64,000 bases of DNA from positions 45,478 to 109,477 of the forward strand of contig CABZPR010000004.1 in assembly GCA_902527545.1 (NCBI GenBank), read 5' to 3'. Of this stretch, positions 8,773 through 17,937 are shown in pieces. The DNA is from an uncultured Alphaproteobacteria bacterium. GTDB lineage: Bacteria; Pseudomonadota; Alphaproteobacteria; HIMB59. Below the pieces are notes generated by a model that saw nothing but the letters and a program-made list of their open reading frames with translations, did not search any database and was not told where the DNA came from. The position numbers were made by a program, and so were the translations under genes. The stretch's first letter is position 1, and each line of letters opens with the position of its first letter.

Positions 8773-9645
8773 ATGTCAGCATTTATCTACAAGTCGTTAT
8801 CTGTCCTTTTTTTTGTTTTAATGAGTGTATGTATAAAGGCAACAGGAGACAACTTACCATTATTTGAGGTAGTTTTTTTCAGAAATCTATTTGCACTTAT
8901 TCCATTGATAGTTGTTATTTATTATTTAAATCTAAAAATATCCTCTATAAACAATTACAAACTTCATTTTTTTAGAGGTTTAGTAGGAATTTCAGCAATG
9001 AGTCTTTTCTTCATATCTCTTAGATATGTTCCGCTGATCGAAATGCAAACAATCAGTTTTTCATCTGTTTTTTTTATATCTATATTATCAATTTTTTTTC
9101 TGGGTGAAAAAATTGGATATAGAAGGGTAATTGCAATCATTATAGGTTTTATAGGAGTAGTAATTATTTTGAAACCGGACGTGAATTTATTAAACAACTA
9201 TTCTGTTTTGCCACTTTTAGCTAGTATATTTTTGTCAATGGCAGTGATAATTTTAAAAAAAATATTAATAACCAATAATAATGTTTTAACTGTATGGGCC
9301 TTTACTCTATTTGGAACAGTTTCAAGTTTGTTTTTCTATAATGATGATTGGATATGGCCAAATAATTTAGACTTAGTTTTTTTAATAGTTTCGGGTTTTT
9401 TAGGATTTGCTGCTCAATTTTGTCTTACAAAATCTTTTCAATTAGCAGATGCCTCTGTTCTTGCTCCTTTAGACTTCACTTCTGTTGTTTGGGCATTTGT
9501 CATAGGTTATATTTTTTTTGGTGAGTTTCTCTCGAAGGAGGTCCTACTAGGAGGTCCATTAATTTTACTTTCAGTTGGATATATTTTTTATCGTGAAACT
9601 GTCCTTCGAAAAAAAATAGTCCTTGGAAGCAACAAGCAATTTTAG
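8773..9645 (+). CDS. DMT-superfamily transporter with EamA domains
   Basis: A 290-residue membrane protein with ten hydrophobic segments arranged as two repeats of five, the usual EamA (drug/metabolite transporter) layout. FFRNLFALIPL and HFFRGLVGISAMSLFF in the first half, with LDFTSVVWAFVIGYIFFGEFLS in the second, are typical of RhaT/EamA permeases that export small metabolites. It is divergent from the amidotransferase gene, with a 28-base spacer. The substrate cannot be read from the sequence. Confidence 0.85.
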   Translation: MSAFIYKSLSVLFFVLMSVCIKATGDNLPLFEVVFFRNLFALIPLIVVIYYLNLKISSINNYKLHFFRGLVGISAMSLFFISLRYVPLIEMQTISFSSVFFISILSIFFLGEKIGYRRVIAIIIGFIGVVIILKPDVNLLNNYSVLPLLASIFLSMAVIILKKILITNNNVLTVWAFTLFGTVSSLFFYNDDWIWPNNLDLVFLIVSGFLGFAAQFCLTKSFQLADASVLAPLDFTSVVWAFVIGYIFFGEFLSKEVLLGGPLILLSVGYIFYRETVLRKKIVLGSNKQF

Positions 9646-9687
9646 AAATTTTTAGACAGATTTAAAATTTTTTGATATTTAATCTTG

Positions 9688-10128
9688 ATGGAATATTTAC
9701 ACACAATGGTTCGAGTAAGTGATATTGAGCAATCACTTGACTTTTATTGTAATAAATTAGGACTAATTGAATACTCGAGGAAAGAGAGTGAAAAGGGTCG
9801 ATTTACTCTAATTTTTCTTTGTGCTCCTGATGATAAATACACTGCTGATAGTAAAAAGAAACCTCTCTTAGAGTTAACTTACAATTGGGACAAAGAAGAA
9901 TACAAAGGTGGCAGAAATTTTGGTCATCTAGCTTTTAGAGTAGATAATATTTATCAAGTTTGTGAAAATCTGATTAAAAAGGATGTTGTGATAAACAGGC
10001 CTCCTAGAGATGGATATATGGCATTCATAAAATCACCAGACGGCATATCAATAGAGTTACTTCAAAAAGGTGAGAGCCTTGAAATAAAAGAGCCTTGGGC
10101 TAGTATGCAAAATAATGGGTCTTGGTAG
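9688..10128 (+). CDS. gloA: Lactoylglutathione lyase (glyoxalase I)
   Basis: A 146-residue single-domain VOC protein starting at the ATG at 9688. The four metal-ligand positions of glyoxalase I can be seen: the His in EYLHTMVRV near the start, the Glu in LLELTYN, the His in NFGHLAF and the Glu in GISIELLQ. DIEQSLDFYCNKLG and SPDGISIELLQ are typical of GloA. It isomerises the methylglyoxal-glutathione adduct to S-lactoylglutathione, a cytoplasmic detoxification step. It nearly touches the convergent gene at 10130. Confidence 0.88.
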   Translation: MEYLHTMVRVSDIEQSLDFYCNKLGLIEYSRKESEKGRFTLIFLCAPDDKYTADSKKKPLLELTYNWDKEEYKGGRNFGHLAFRVDNIYQVCENLIKKDVVINRPPRDGYMAFIKSPDGISIELLQKGESLEIKEPWASMQNNGSW

Positions 10129-10129
10129 A

Positions 10130-10411
10130 TTATATTTCTGAGAGTTTTTTTACTAGATCTTCTCTAGTCAGACTACCATTATTTTGAGCTAATACATTTA
10201 AGGCTTTACGTATTATATCCTCATCTCCTGGTTCCTCAAGATCAGATAATATTATTTCTCTGAGTAATTCTGAATTATCGGATTGTCCAATATCATCTAA
10301 AATGTATTGAGCAAAGATTTTGTTTCTTGAATTTCTTTTTTCAAATTCTGTTTGCTCTTTTTGGCTTTGCTCTGCTTCAAAGGCTTTTTGTCTGTCTTTA
10401 AATTTGTCCAT
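10130..10411 (-). CDS. ATP synthase zeta subunit / F1-ATPase inhibitor (DUF1476)
   Basis: A 93-residue, all-helical, highly charged protein. The N-terminal FKDRQKAFEAE corresponds to the F-D-D-R-E-K-A-F-E segment of DUF1476, the family of the Paracoccus F1-ATPase zeta inhibitor. RNKIFAQYI and the acidic C-terminal helix bundle (EEPGDEDIIRKAL) also match. In alphaproteobacteria this subunit inserts its N-terminus into F1 and blocks ATP hydrolysis. The family is almost confined to Alphaproteobacteria, which makes this gene a useful lineage marker. It lies 6 bases downstream of mmsA on the same strand. Confidence 0.82.
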   Translation of the reverse strand: MDKFKDRQKAFEAEQSQKEQTEFEKRNSRNKIFAQYILDDIGQSDNSELLREIILSDLEEPGDEDIIRKALNVLAQNNGSLTREDLVKKLSEI

Positions 10412-10417
10412 AATTCA

Positions 10418-11908
10418 TTATTTCATAGTTGGCATGTTGAGTGAAGCCCCTGCGACATCATCTGGCCATCTCGATGTTATTGTCTTACGTTTGGTATAAA
10501 AATTAATCCCTTCTTCTCCATGCATTCCATGACCACCAAATATTGAGCCTTTCCAGCCACCAAAAGTATAAAAAGACATTGGAACCGGAATAGGAATGTT
10601 TATCCCAACCATTCCTATTTGGACATTTTTCATAAAATTTCTCGCTAATGAACCACTTGATGTATAAATAGAAGTGCCATTGCCAAACTGATGTTTATTA
10701 ATAAGTTTTATAGCCTCTTCAAAATTATTCATATTAAGAACAGATAAAACAGGGCCGAAAATCTCTTCTTTGTATATAGTCATACCATCAGTAACATTAT
10801 TAAATATAGTAGGACCAACAAAATTACCATTTTCATAACCTTGAAGACTAATTTCTCTTCCATCTAACTCTAATTTAGCACCCTCTTGAACACCTTTTTC
10901 AATATATGATAGAACTTTTTTTTTGTGTTCCTTTGTAATGAGAGGTCCCATTTCGCTTTGTGGGTCTAAAGACTCCCCAACTTTGATTTTACTTGCCTTC
11001 TCCTTTAGCAAATCCATAAATGGTTTTTGAATATTTCCAACAGGCATAGCAACTGATGTTGCCATACAACGTTCACCAGCAGATCCAAAAGCTGCTCCAA
11101 TTAGTCCATTTACTGCATCCTCTAAATTCGCATCTTCCATTATAAGCATATGGTTTTTAGCACCACCAAGAGCTTGAACTCTTTTATTTGTTTTTGAACA
11201 TTCGGTGTAAATGTACTTAGCAATAGGTGTTGAGCCAACAAAACTTACTGAAGAAATATCTTCACACTGAAGTATTAGATCTACAATATTTTTATCGCCA
11301 TTTACGACAGTGAGGACGTTATCAGGTAGACCAGCTTCACTCATTAACTCTGCAAGTTTTAAAGAGCATTGAGGTACTTTCTCAGAAGGTTTTAGCATAA
11401 AGGCATTTCCACATGCTATAGATAATGGAAACATCCACATTGGAACCATAGCTGGGAAATTAAATGGTGTAATACCAGCACAAATTCCCAAAGGCTGCTT
11501 AATATCAAATAAATCTACATTTGTTCCAACGTTAATTGAGTGATTTCCTTTCAATAAATGAGGAATGCCGCATGCAAAGTCAACTACTTCAAGACCTCTC
11601 TGCAAAGATCCTTTAGCATCAGAAAAAACCTTGCCATGTTCTTCAGATATTATTTTTGCTATTAAGTCAAAATTTTTTTCAATTAAATTTTTAAATTTAA
11701 ATAAAATTTCACTTCTTTTCGTAATGGGTGTATTAGCCCATAAAGGTTGTGCTAATTTCATTTTATTGATAATTTTTTCAAACTCATCTCTTGTTGTTTT
11801 TGGAACATGCGCATATTCCTCACCCGTACTAGGTTTATATAATTTTATGAAGTCTTCTGAATTACTAGATATTCTTTTAGAGTCAGAGAAATTTTCAATT
11901 ATTTTCAT
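10418..11908 (-). CDS. mmsA: Methylmalonate-semialdehyde dehydrogenase (CoA-acylating)
   Basis: A 496-residue aldehyde dehydrogenase of the MmsA/IolA type. The catalytic Cys is residue 281 in SAGERCMAT, preceded by the ALGGAKNHMLIMEDA block typical of MmsA, where the usual catalytic Glu is replaced as in CoA-acylating members. ITPFNFPAMVPMWMFPLSIA is the NAD-binding region. It converts methylmalonate semialdehyde to propionyl-CoA, or malonate semialdehyde to acetyl-CoA, in valine, beta-alanine or inositol breakdown. The zeta-subunit gene follows it closely. Length is normal. Confidence 0.92.
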   Translation of the reverse strand: MKIIENFSDSKRISSNSEDFIKLYKPSTGEEYAHVPKTTRDEFEKIINKMKLAQPLWANTPITKRSEILFKFKNLIEKNFDLIAKIISEEHGKVFSDAKGSLQRGLEVVDFACGIPHLLKGNHSINVGTNVDLFDIKQPLGICAGITPFNFPAMVPMWMFPLSIACGNAFMLKPSEKVPQCSLKLAELMSEAGLPDNVLTVVNGDKNIVDLILQCEDISSVSFVGSTPIAKYIYTECSKTNKRVQALGGAKNHMLIMEDANLEDAVNGLIGAAFGSAGERCMATSVAMPVGNIQKPFMDLLKEKASKIKVGESLDPQSEMGPLITKEHKKKVLSYIEKGVQEGAKLELDGREISLQGYENGNFVGPTIFNNVTDGMTIYKEEIFGPVLSVLNMNNFEEAIKLINKHQFGNGTSIYTSSGSLARNFMKNVQIGMVGINIPIPVPMSFYTFGGWKGSIFGGHGMHGEEGINFYTKRKTITSRWPDDVAGASLNMPTMK

Positions 11909-11982
11909 GTGATGTTTTTAATATTAAATTTGTTTTTAGTAAAGATAATTGATTTATTTTAGTCAGTTTGATAATATGGACC

Positions 11983-12069
11983 TTTAAGGGGTGCTGAAAG
12001 GCTGAGAAAGGTAATACTTAACCCTCGAACCTGATCCAGGTAATTCTGGCGTAGGAAGTTTCCCTTAAA
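11983..12069 (+). promoter_or_regulatory. TPP riboswitch (THI box)
   Basis: The sequence contains the conserved blocks GGGGTGCTG, GGCTGAGA and ACCCTCGAACCTGATCCAGG, then TAATTCTGGCGTAGGAA, which together define the thiamine pyrophosphate aptamer. The closing stem P1 is visible as TTTAAGGG (11983-11990) against CCCTTAAA (12062-12069). It sits 25 bases before the start of the thiamine salvage operon and reads in the same direction. The aptamer end is close to the start codon and no clear terminator hairpin follows, so control of translation is more likely than attenuation (inference). Confidence 0.95.
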
Positions 12070-12094
12070 TACTTTTAAAACAAGAGCAAACTAG

Positions 12095-13480
12095 ATGGAA
12101 ATTCTTTTTTTAATTTTATTTGGATTAATTTTTACTGCGTCATTCTTTTTTTTGAAAAAAAATGAATTATCAGATGATAAATTCGTTATTAAAAATAAAT
12201 ATACCTTATTTTTTTCAATATCTTCTTTTGTATCTTCTGCATTGGGTTTTTGGATAATATTTTCGCCTGCCGCAGCAGCTACTTGGGGTGGAATGGGTAA
12301 TGTGATTGGTTATGCTCTTGGAGCTGCGATGCCTTTAGTTTTATTCATCTTTATAGGAAAATATGTAAGAAAGGTTTTTCCAAACTCAACAGGCTTTCAC
12401 GATTGTATCGAAAATCGGTTTGGTAAAAACTTATCCCACTTTGTTATAATAGTTTCGTTAGTTTATATGACAGTTTTCTTAATAGCTGAAATTACAGCTA
12501 TCTCAAAGTTCTTTAATTTTTTAAATGATACACCTTATTGGATTTCTTCAATGATAATTATATTAATTGCTTTATCGTACGTTCTAATTGGAGGATTGTC
12601 GGCAACAATATTTACTGATTTAATTCAATTCATATTCATTATAGGAATTTGTTTGTTTTTAGTTTTTAAAATTCCATTCCAAGACTTTTCAGATAACTCT
12701 TCATTTATGATCGAAAATGCACATTTATTTGATTTTAATAATCAATTCCTATGGATAACAGGTTTGACTTTTTTAGTAGCAGTTACATTTACCAATCTTT
12801 TTCACCATGGTAATTGGCAAAGAATTTATGCTGCTAAAGATAATAAAACACTTAGTATTGGCTTATTTATATCTGCTTTAATTATATTTATAATTGTTTA
12901 TTTCATTGGATACTCTGGACTAGTTTCAATCTCACTTTACGCAATGGATGACCCTGATTTAACATTTGTGAAACTTTTCGGTTTACTCGAGACTTCATTT
13001 ATAAAATACATTTTTGTAATATTAGCCACTTCCCTTGTATTGAGCAGTATTGATACATTAATAAATGCTATAAATTCTCAGATTGTCTCCCTAAGCACAA
13101 GTTACTCCTTAAAATCCTCTTCAAACTTATACTTTATTATTGTTTTCTTGGTGGCAGTTTTCATACTATCCTCGCAAGGTTACAATGTTTTGTACGTCTT
13201 CTTAATTGCTGATTTAATTTGTTGTTGCTTAGTTTTACCTTTTCTGTTGGGATTATTTGGTTTTAATATCTCTACAAAACAAATATATATAATCTCTTTT
13301 TTGAGCTTACTACTGGGAGTATTAATATTTCCTGATCCCTCATTCAGCAAAAATATAATGAGCGATTTTCTAAATATTAATTTCACATTTATTAATAACT
13401 ATAAATTATTCTCATCATTTTTAGTGCCAATCCTATTTTCGACAATATTGACACTTTTGATGAAAAGGAAAGGTACATAA
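12095..13480 (+). CDS. thiV: SSS-family transporter, ThiV-like (thiamine precursor uptake)
   Basis: A 461-residue membrane protein with about 12-13 helices of the sodium:solute symporter fold (GYALGAAMPLVLFIFIGKYVRK; TGFHDCIENRFG; LIGGLSATIFTDLIQF, the SSS signature region). It is the first gene after the TPP riboswitch and is coupled to thiM, which assigns it to thiamine metabolism. In SAR11 the riboswitch-linked SSS gene is called thiV and is proposed to import the pyrimidine precursor HMP. I transfer that role by context; the substrate is not proven here. Confidence 0.78.
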   Translation: MEILFLILFGLIFTASFFFLKKNELSDDKFVIKNKYTLFFSISSFVSSALGFWIIFSPAAAATWGGMGNVIGYALGAAMPLVLFIFIGKYVRKVFPNSTGFHDCIENRFGKNLSHFVIIVSLVYMTVFLIAEITAISKFFNFLNDTPYWISSMIIILIALSYVLIGGLSATIFTDLIQFIFIIGICLFLVFKIPFQDFSDNSSFMIENAHLFDFNNQFLWITGLTFLVAVTFTNLFHHGNWQRIYAAKDNKTLSIGLFISALIIFIIVYFIGYSGLVSISLYAMDDPDLTFVKLFGLLETSFIKYIFVILATSLVLSSIDTLINAINSQIVSLSTSYSLKSSSNLYFIIVFLVAVFILSSQGYNVLYVFLIADLICCCLVLPFLLGLFGFNISTKQIYIISFLSLLLGVLIFPDPSFSKNIMSDFLNINFTFINNYKLFSSFLVPILFSTILTLLMKRKGT

Positions 13481-14277
13481 TGGAACATATTTATAATGAT
13501 TTAAAAAATTTAAGAGATAAAGGAGCGCTTGTACATTGTATTACAAATTACGTGGCAATGAACATAAACGCTAATATTCTTCTCTCTATCGGAGCATCTC
13601 CTTTGATGTCTCATGCAACAAATGAACTCAAAGAAATAGCTGCTATATCGTCTTGTCTTGTTAATAATATTGGAACGTTAGACGATAATTGGAGGCCTAG
13701 CTTTTTAGAGGCTTCTAAATATTATGTTGAACAAGAAAAACCAATCATATTAGACCCTGTGGGTTCAGGTGCGAGTAAGTTAAGAACTCAAACTTCTCTT
13801 GAAATTATTAAAAGATCTAAAAAATTAATCATTAGAGGAAACGCATCTGAAATTCTATCACTAGTAGATCAAAATAAAATATCTTCAAAGGGAGTTGACT
13901 CATCAATTGAAAGTCACGCAGCTATTGAGTCTGGAAAAATTTTATCCAACGAGAATAATTGTGTTGTATTTATAAGCGGTAGAGATGACTTCATTATTTA
14001 TGAAGATAATGTCACTAAAATTTCAAATGGATCAAGTGTAATGACGAAGGTTACAGCTATTGGTTGCTCTTTGTCGTGCATAGTAGGAGCATTTGCTGCT
14101 GTAGGTGAAAGTTTATACAAATCTGCTATAAGCTCAGCGGCTATTTTCTCAATCGCTGGAGAACTCGCAGCATCAAAATCAGAGGGGCCAGGAGATTTTC
14201 AAGTAAATTTCTTGAACAAATTAAATAATATTACAGAAAAAGAAATTTTAGATAATTTAAAAATTACTAGTGTTTAA
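13480..14277 (+). CDS. thiM: Hydroxyethylthiazole kinase
   Basis: A 265-residue ribokinase-like protein. HCITNYVAMNINANILLSIGASPLM is the classic ThiM start (written here in part: residues ~19-43), with DPVGSGAS and RGNASEILSL further on. The C-terminal AIGCSLSCIVGAF is the anion-hole region with the conserved Cys. It phosphorylates 4-methyl-5-hydroxyethylthiazole salvaged from outside. The start overlaps the thiV stop (TAATG). It shows that the cell recycles the thiazole half of thiamine. Confidence 0.93.
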   Translation: MEHIYNDLKNLRDKGALVHCITNYVAMNINANILLSIGASPLMSHATNELKEIAAISSCLVNNIGTLDDNWRPSFLEASKYYVEQEKPIILDPVGSGASKLRTQTSLEIIKRSKKLIIRGNASEILSLVDQNKISSKGVDSSIESHAAIESGKILSNENNCVVFISGRDDFIIYEDNVTKISNGSSVMTKVTAIGCSLSCIVGAFAAVGESLYKSAISSAAIFSIAGELAASKSEGPGDFQVNFLNKLNNITEKEILDNLKITSV

Positions 14278-14893
14278 ATTTTGTTTTGTTACTGACGATA
14301 AACTTACACCATTAAGTAAGTTGGATAATTATTTGAAAATAATATTTGAGAGTAAGGTAGATTGTATTCAATTAAGGTTTAAGAATTTAAAAACAATTGA
14401 TTTATACAACTTAGGAAAAGATTTAAAAAAAGATTGTGTTAAATTTAAAAAAACTCTTATTGTCAATGATCGTGTGGATATAGCAAAATCTATAAATGCT
14501 CATGGTGCACATGTTGGTATGGATGATTTACCCTATAATCAAGCTAGAAAAATATTGGGAAGAAAATCTATAATAGGAGTTTCAGCAAGTAATAAAAATG
14601 AATTCATAAAGGTAAAAAAGTTAAAGGGAGTTGACTACATAGGTGTTTCAGCCTTCTCGTCTAATACAAAAAAAGAAATGAAAAATTATTTTGGTTTAAG
14701 CGGGCTTAAAATTTGTGCTAAAACTACAAAAATTCCTTTAATAGCAATAGGAGGTATCAATATTAGTGATGTAAATAGTATACTTAAACTAAAAATCCAT
14801 GGAGTTGCTATGATATCCTCTTTATTAAAAGGTAATATTAAAAAGAATTGTATGGATGTAAGTAAAATTATTTCAAGTTATGAAAAGATATAA
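14270..14893 (+). CDS. thiE: Thiamine-phosphate synthase
   Basis: A 207-residue TIM-barrel protein. QLRFKN at about residue 35, LIVNDRVDIAKSINAHGAHVG and IGVSASNKNE are the ThiE substrate-binding blocks, and PLIAIGGIN is the phosphate-binding loop. It joins HMP diphosphate to thiazole phosphate. The GTG start at 14270 overlaps the thiM stop by 8 bases. It is about normal length, with slightly shortened loops in keeping with a small genome. Confidence 0.9.
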   Translation: MFKFCFVTDDKLTPLSKLDNYLKIIFESKVDCIQLRFKNLKTIDLYNLGKDLKKDCVKFKKTLIVNDRVDIAKSINAHGAHVGMDDLPYNQARKILGRKSIIGVSASNKNEFIKVKKLKGVDYIGVSAFSSNTKKEMKNYFGLSGLKICAKTTKIPLIAIGGINISDVNSILKLKIHGVAMISSLLKGNIKKNCMDVSKIISSYEKI

Positions 14894-15671
14894 AACTGTA
14901 TTAACAATTGCAGGTTCTGACTCATCAGGAGGGGCAGGTATCCAAGCTGATATTAAAACTATAACATACTTTAAATGTTATGCGATGTCTGTAATTACTG
15001 CTTTAACTGCACAAAATACTCAAGAGGTAAAAAGTATTTTTAATACAACCCCAAAGTTCATAAGAGAACAACTTAACACGACGTGTAGTGATATTAAACC
15101 AGACTCAATAAAGATTGGTATGTTAAGTGATAAAAAAATTATTCAAGAAATTTCAAAATTTATTGACAACTATAAAATATCTAAAGTTGTTTTAGACCCT
15201 GTTATGGTTTCAACATCTGGTTATTTACTCTTAAAGAAAAGAGCTATATCAAGTTTAACTAAAAACCTTATAACAAAATCTATGATAATTACTCCTAATT
15301 TGAAGGAGGCAGAAATTCTTACAAATACCAAGATTAATAGTAAAGATGATATGATTAATGCAATTCAAATTTTAGAAAAAATTGGCGCTAAGGATATACT
15401 GATTAAAGGTTTAATTAAAAATGGAAAAATATTCGACTGTCTATTTATAAAAAAAAATAAAAAAATTCACTTTTTTGAGTCTAGTATCATTAAAAGTAAA
15501 AACACACATGGAACTGGGTGTACTTTATCGTCAGCAATTGCTTCGAATTTAGCTTTAGGTGAAGATATTTTAAATTCTGTCAAAAAATCAAGAAATTATA
15601 TAAAAAGAGCCATAATTAAAGGAAGTTTGTATAAAATTGGTAAAGGTAGCGGCCCAGTTTACCATTTTTAA
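14880..15671 (+). CDS. thiD: Hydroxymethylpyrimidine/phosphomethylpyrimidine kinase
   Basis: A 263-residue kinase. TIAGSDSSGGAGIQADIKT at the start is the HMP-binding signature of ThiD, and THGTGCTLSSAIA near the end is the anion hole with the catalytic region. It phosphorylates HMP and HMP phosphate in the cytoplasm. The ATG overlaps thiE by 14 bases. As last gene of the riboswitch operon it completes a set (transporter, ThiM, ThiE, ThiD) sufficient for salvage of both thiamine halves without de novo synthesis. Confidence 0.93.
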   Translation: MKRYKTVLTIAGSDSSGGAGIQADIKTITYFKCYAMSVITALTAQNTQEVKSIFNTTPKFIREQLNTTCSDIKPDSIKIGMLSDKKIIQEISKFIDNYKISKVVLDPVMVSTSGYLLLKKRAISSLTKNLITKSMIITPNLKEAEILTNTKINSKDDMINAIQILEKIGAKDILIKGLIKNGKIFDCLFIKKNKKIHFFESSIIKSKNTHGTGCTLSSAIASNLALGEDILNSVKKSRNYIKRAIIKGSLYKIGKGSGPVYHF

Positions 15672-15817
15672 CTTTAAATTTAGAAAAATTGCTATAAAAA
15701 GTTTACCAATATTTAGGCTTACTATTTGAATACTAATTAAAAAAATCTCATAAAATTTTTAACTATGTTTGGATATACGCTAAATATTTACTACTTAAGA
15801 TTAAGAAAGGACTATAA

Positions 15818-16021
15818 ATGGCTACAGGAACAGTGAAATGGTTTAACCCAAAAAAAGGATATGGGTTTATTGCCCCTGATGGAGAAGATAAAGATATCTT
15901 TGTCCACATCACAGCTGTTCAACAAGCAGGTTTAGACCGCCTCGATGAAGGCGACAAAGTCGAATTTGAAGTTGTTGAAGACAAAGGCAAATCCAAAGCA
16001 GATCAGTTAAAAAAAGTTTAA
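15818..16021 (+). CDS. Cold-shock domain protein (CspA family)
   Basis: A 67-residue OB-fold protein. KGYGFIAP is RNP1 and DIFVHITA is RNP2, with [10 protein letters not shown] at the start, as in CspA. It binds single-stranded RNA and DNA and melts RNA structure. AAGGAC is the ribosome site before the ATG. The 146 bases between thiD and this gene would allow a long leader, common for csp genes, but I see no clear conserved structure in them. The stop overlaps the convergent gene by 4 bases. Compared with its neighbours it has a higher share of GC-ending codons, as in highly expressed genes. Confidence 0.95.
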   Translation: MATGTVKWFNPKKGYGFIAPDGEDKDIFVHITAVQQAGLDRLDEGDKVEFEVVEDKGKSKADQLKKV

Positions 16022-16749
16022 TTGATTTTGCGAATACTTTTTATTTTATCGTAGGCTTGATTTATCTCGGATAGTCTGTCTTCAGATTTAATGATTAATT
16101 CTTGAGGAACACCCTGTGCCCTTAATTGGTCAGGGTGTAACTCTTTGCTTAGCTGTATCCATCTCTTTCTAATTTCACCATCAGAAAAACTTTTCTCAAC
16201 TCCTAAAATTTTGTATGGATTAATTTGTTTATCCAGCCACATAGTTTTTATACTTTCATATTGAGCTTTATTTAGTCCAAAATAATCAGAACAATTTTGA
16301 ATAAATACTATCTCTGAGTCGCTGATTTCACCATCAGCCTCTGCTATATAAAAAAGTAAATTTAAAATTTGCTCCAAAACTTGAGGCTGTCCACGAAATA
16401 GCATTCCTATTTGTTGAGCATATTGATGATAGTCATCAGAGCTTTTTTTAGCTTCATTAAATATTTTGCTAACATCGCTTTGAAAATCAGGAGGTATTTT
16501 AAATTTTTCTTTAAAGGCGCTTATTTCATCAGTTGTAACTTGACCATCTGCTTTAGCCAGTTTAGCTGCTAAAATAATTATACCTATCGTTATAATTTCT
16601 TGAGGTGAATTAGAGGCTATATTAGAGTCAGATTTTTGGTTTCGAATACGATCAACACTGTGACCCGCTATTACACCTAACATAGCTCCGATTGGCCCCC
16701 CAAGAGCTAAACCAAAAGCCCCAGCTAAAAGTTTTCCCCATATACTCAT
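16018..16749 (-). CDS. DjlA-like J-domain protein with TerB-like domain
   Basis: A 243-residue protein. Residues 5-30 form a glycine-rich membrane segment, ~50-165 a TerB-like helical domain ([15 protein letters not shown] and [13 protein letters not shown], two acidic repeats), and ~177-240 a J domain with the HPD motif at 205-207. This order is that of DjlA, a membrane-anchored DnaK co-chaperone. The upstream neighbour on the same strand is the BHMT gene. Function is assigned by domain order only. Confidence 0.85.
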   Translation of the reverse strand: MSIWGKLLAGAFGLALGGPIGAMLGVIAGHSVDRIRNQKSDSNIASNSPQEIITIGIIILAAKLAKADGQVTTDEISAFKEKFKIPPDFQSDVSKIFNEAKKSSDDYHQYAQQIGMLFRGQPQVLEQILNLLFYIAEADGEISDSEIVFIQNCSDYFGLNKAQYESIKTMWLDKQINPYKILGVEKSFSDGEIRKRWIQLSKELHPDQLRAQGVPQELIIKSEDRLSEINQAYDKIKSIRKIN

Positions 16750-16779
16750 CTAAAATTTATTTTTTATAAGTCTTATTAA

Positions 16780-17817
16780 CTATTTAAGCCATTCGTTAGT
16801 TTTGTTAATGTCCTTAAGACTGCTTTCTGTGCCATGAGAAAAATGTTTGCTCATATCAGGGTAATATTTATAAGAAATTGGTTTTCTACCCATAGCAACT
16901 GCCATTTCTCTTACATGATGAGGGTCGGCACCGCAACAAATACCAATAAAATTTACATTGATGTCCATACATTGTTTGGTGAATTCAGCCATTTCAAACC
17001 TGTTACATGTTAATCCATCAAGAGCAATATGAGAAACATTACCATCTAAACAATTACAATTTGGATCCTCTATATACATGTGTGTTGGGAATTCTTCAGT
17101 TGTTCTATATGGAACAGGTAATGCAGCCACATGGCATGAGACTTTTTCTCTAATGCTTGGCAGCAGTTTCATTGTCATTTCAGGACCACGATAACAATTA
17201 AGGCCAACTACATCAGCACCATGGTCTTCCAAAATTTTACAGGCCTCTCCAGCACTATGACCTTCTCTTGTTTTGTCACCTTTAGGTATAGCAAGATTTA
17301 CGACAGCTATTAAACCTGCATTTTTAATTTCCTTTAATGCTAATTTAGCTTCTTCAGTCCAATTAATTGTTTCAGCAATAACAAAATCAACATTAGCTTC
17401 TTTTGCCCAAGCTATTTGTTCTTCAAACATTTTTTGACAATCAATGTGAGATTGTTTGTCATCAGGGTCATAAATATTAGTATTAGCTACATTACCAGCT
17501 ATCATTAAATCTAACTGGGGAAACTCAGCTGCAGCATTTTTTGCAATTTCTAATGCATTTTTTTGAAGAGGTTCTAATAATTCTTCCTTTCCAATCAAAC
17601 GCAACTTTTCTCTGTGACCGTAATAAGTAAATGCTTGAACAACATCACTACCAGCTCTAATAAATTCTCTATGAAGTTGAGTTACTACTTCAGGATTATC
17701 AAGAACAACCTCAGGAACGTAAGTTCCTGCCTGTAAATATCCTCTTCTCTCCATTGCAAAAAGATAACCTTCTGCACACAAAATAGGTCCTTCATTGAGT
17801 CTTTGTATTAGATCCAT
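16780..17817 (-). CDS. bhmt: Betaine-homocysteine S-methyltransferase
   Basis: A 345-residue zinc methyltransferase of the BHMT / Pfam S-methyl_trans family. I set the start at the ATG at 17817 because a near-perfect ribosome site (AGGAGGT) lies just upstream on that strand; the open frame continues 33 codons further but without homology. GADVVGLNCYRGP and IGICCGADPHHVREMA give the zinc cysteines (the Cys in GLNC and the C-C pair near the end). It moves a methyl group from glycine betaine to homocysteine, giving methionine and dimethylglycine. The dimethylglycine dehydrogenase gene is close by, so the pair forms a betaine-degradation route. Confidence 0.88.
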   Translation of the reverse strand: MDLIQRLNEGPILCAEGYLFAMERRGYLQAGTYVPEVVLDNPEVVTQLHREFIRAGSDVVQAFTYYGHREKLRLIGKEELLEPLQKNALEIAKNAAAEFPQLDLMIAGNVANTNIYDPDDKQSHIDCQKMFEEQIAWAKEANVDFVIAETINWTEEAKLALKEIKNAGLIAVVNLAIPKGDKTREGHSAGEACKILEDHGADVVGLNCYRGPEMTMKLLPSIREKVSCHVAALPVPYRTTEEFPTHMYIEDPNCNCLDGNVSHIALDGLTCNRFEMAEFTKQCMDINVNFIGICCGADPHHVREMAVAMGRKPISYKYYPDMSKHFSHGTESSLKDINKTNEWLK

Positions 17818-17937
17818 ACTACCTCCTAAATAAATATCTAGATTATTATAGCTTTTAAAAAATTCTATAAAAAATTTCATAATGTTTTTGGATTTTATCC
17901 GTAGAAAATAATTCAAAGATCAGTATGTTTTAATCAA

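Noticed and set aside
11565..11912. A 115-residue open frame opposite mmsA
   Set aside because: It is antisense to a strongly conserved aldehyde dehydrogenase gene, has no ribosome site and resembles no family.
17871..17893. TTTCATAATGTTTTTGG as a further IclR box in the BHMT/kinase spacer
   Set aside because: Only the first half matches (TTTCATAAT); the second arm is absent, so it is no better than chance in AT-rich DNA.
17820..17916. Longer N-terminus of the BHMT gene
   Set aside because: The extra 33 residues are low-complexity and precede an almost perfect ribosome site for the inner ATG, so the start at 17817 was used.
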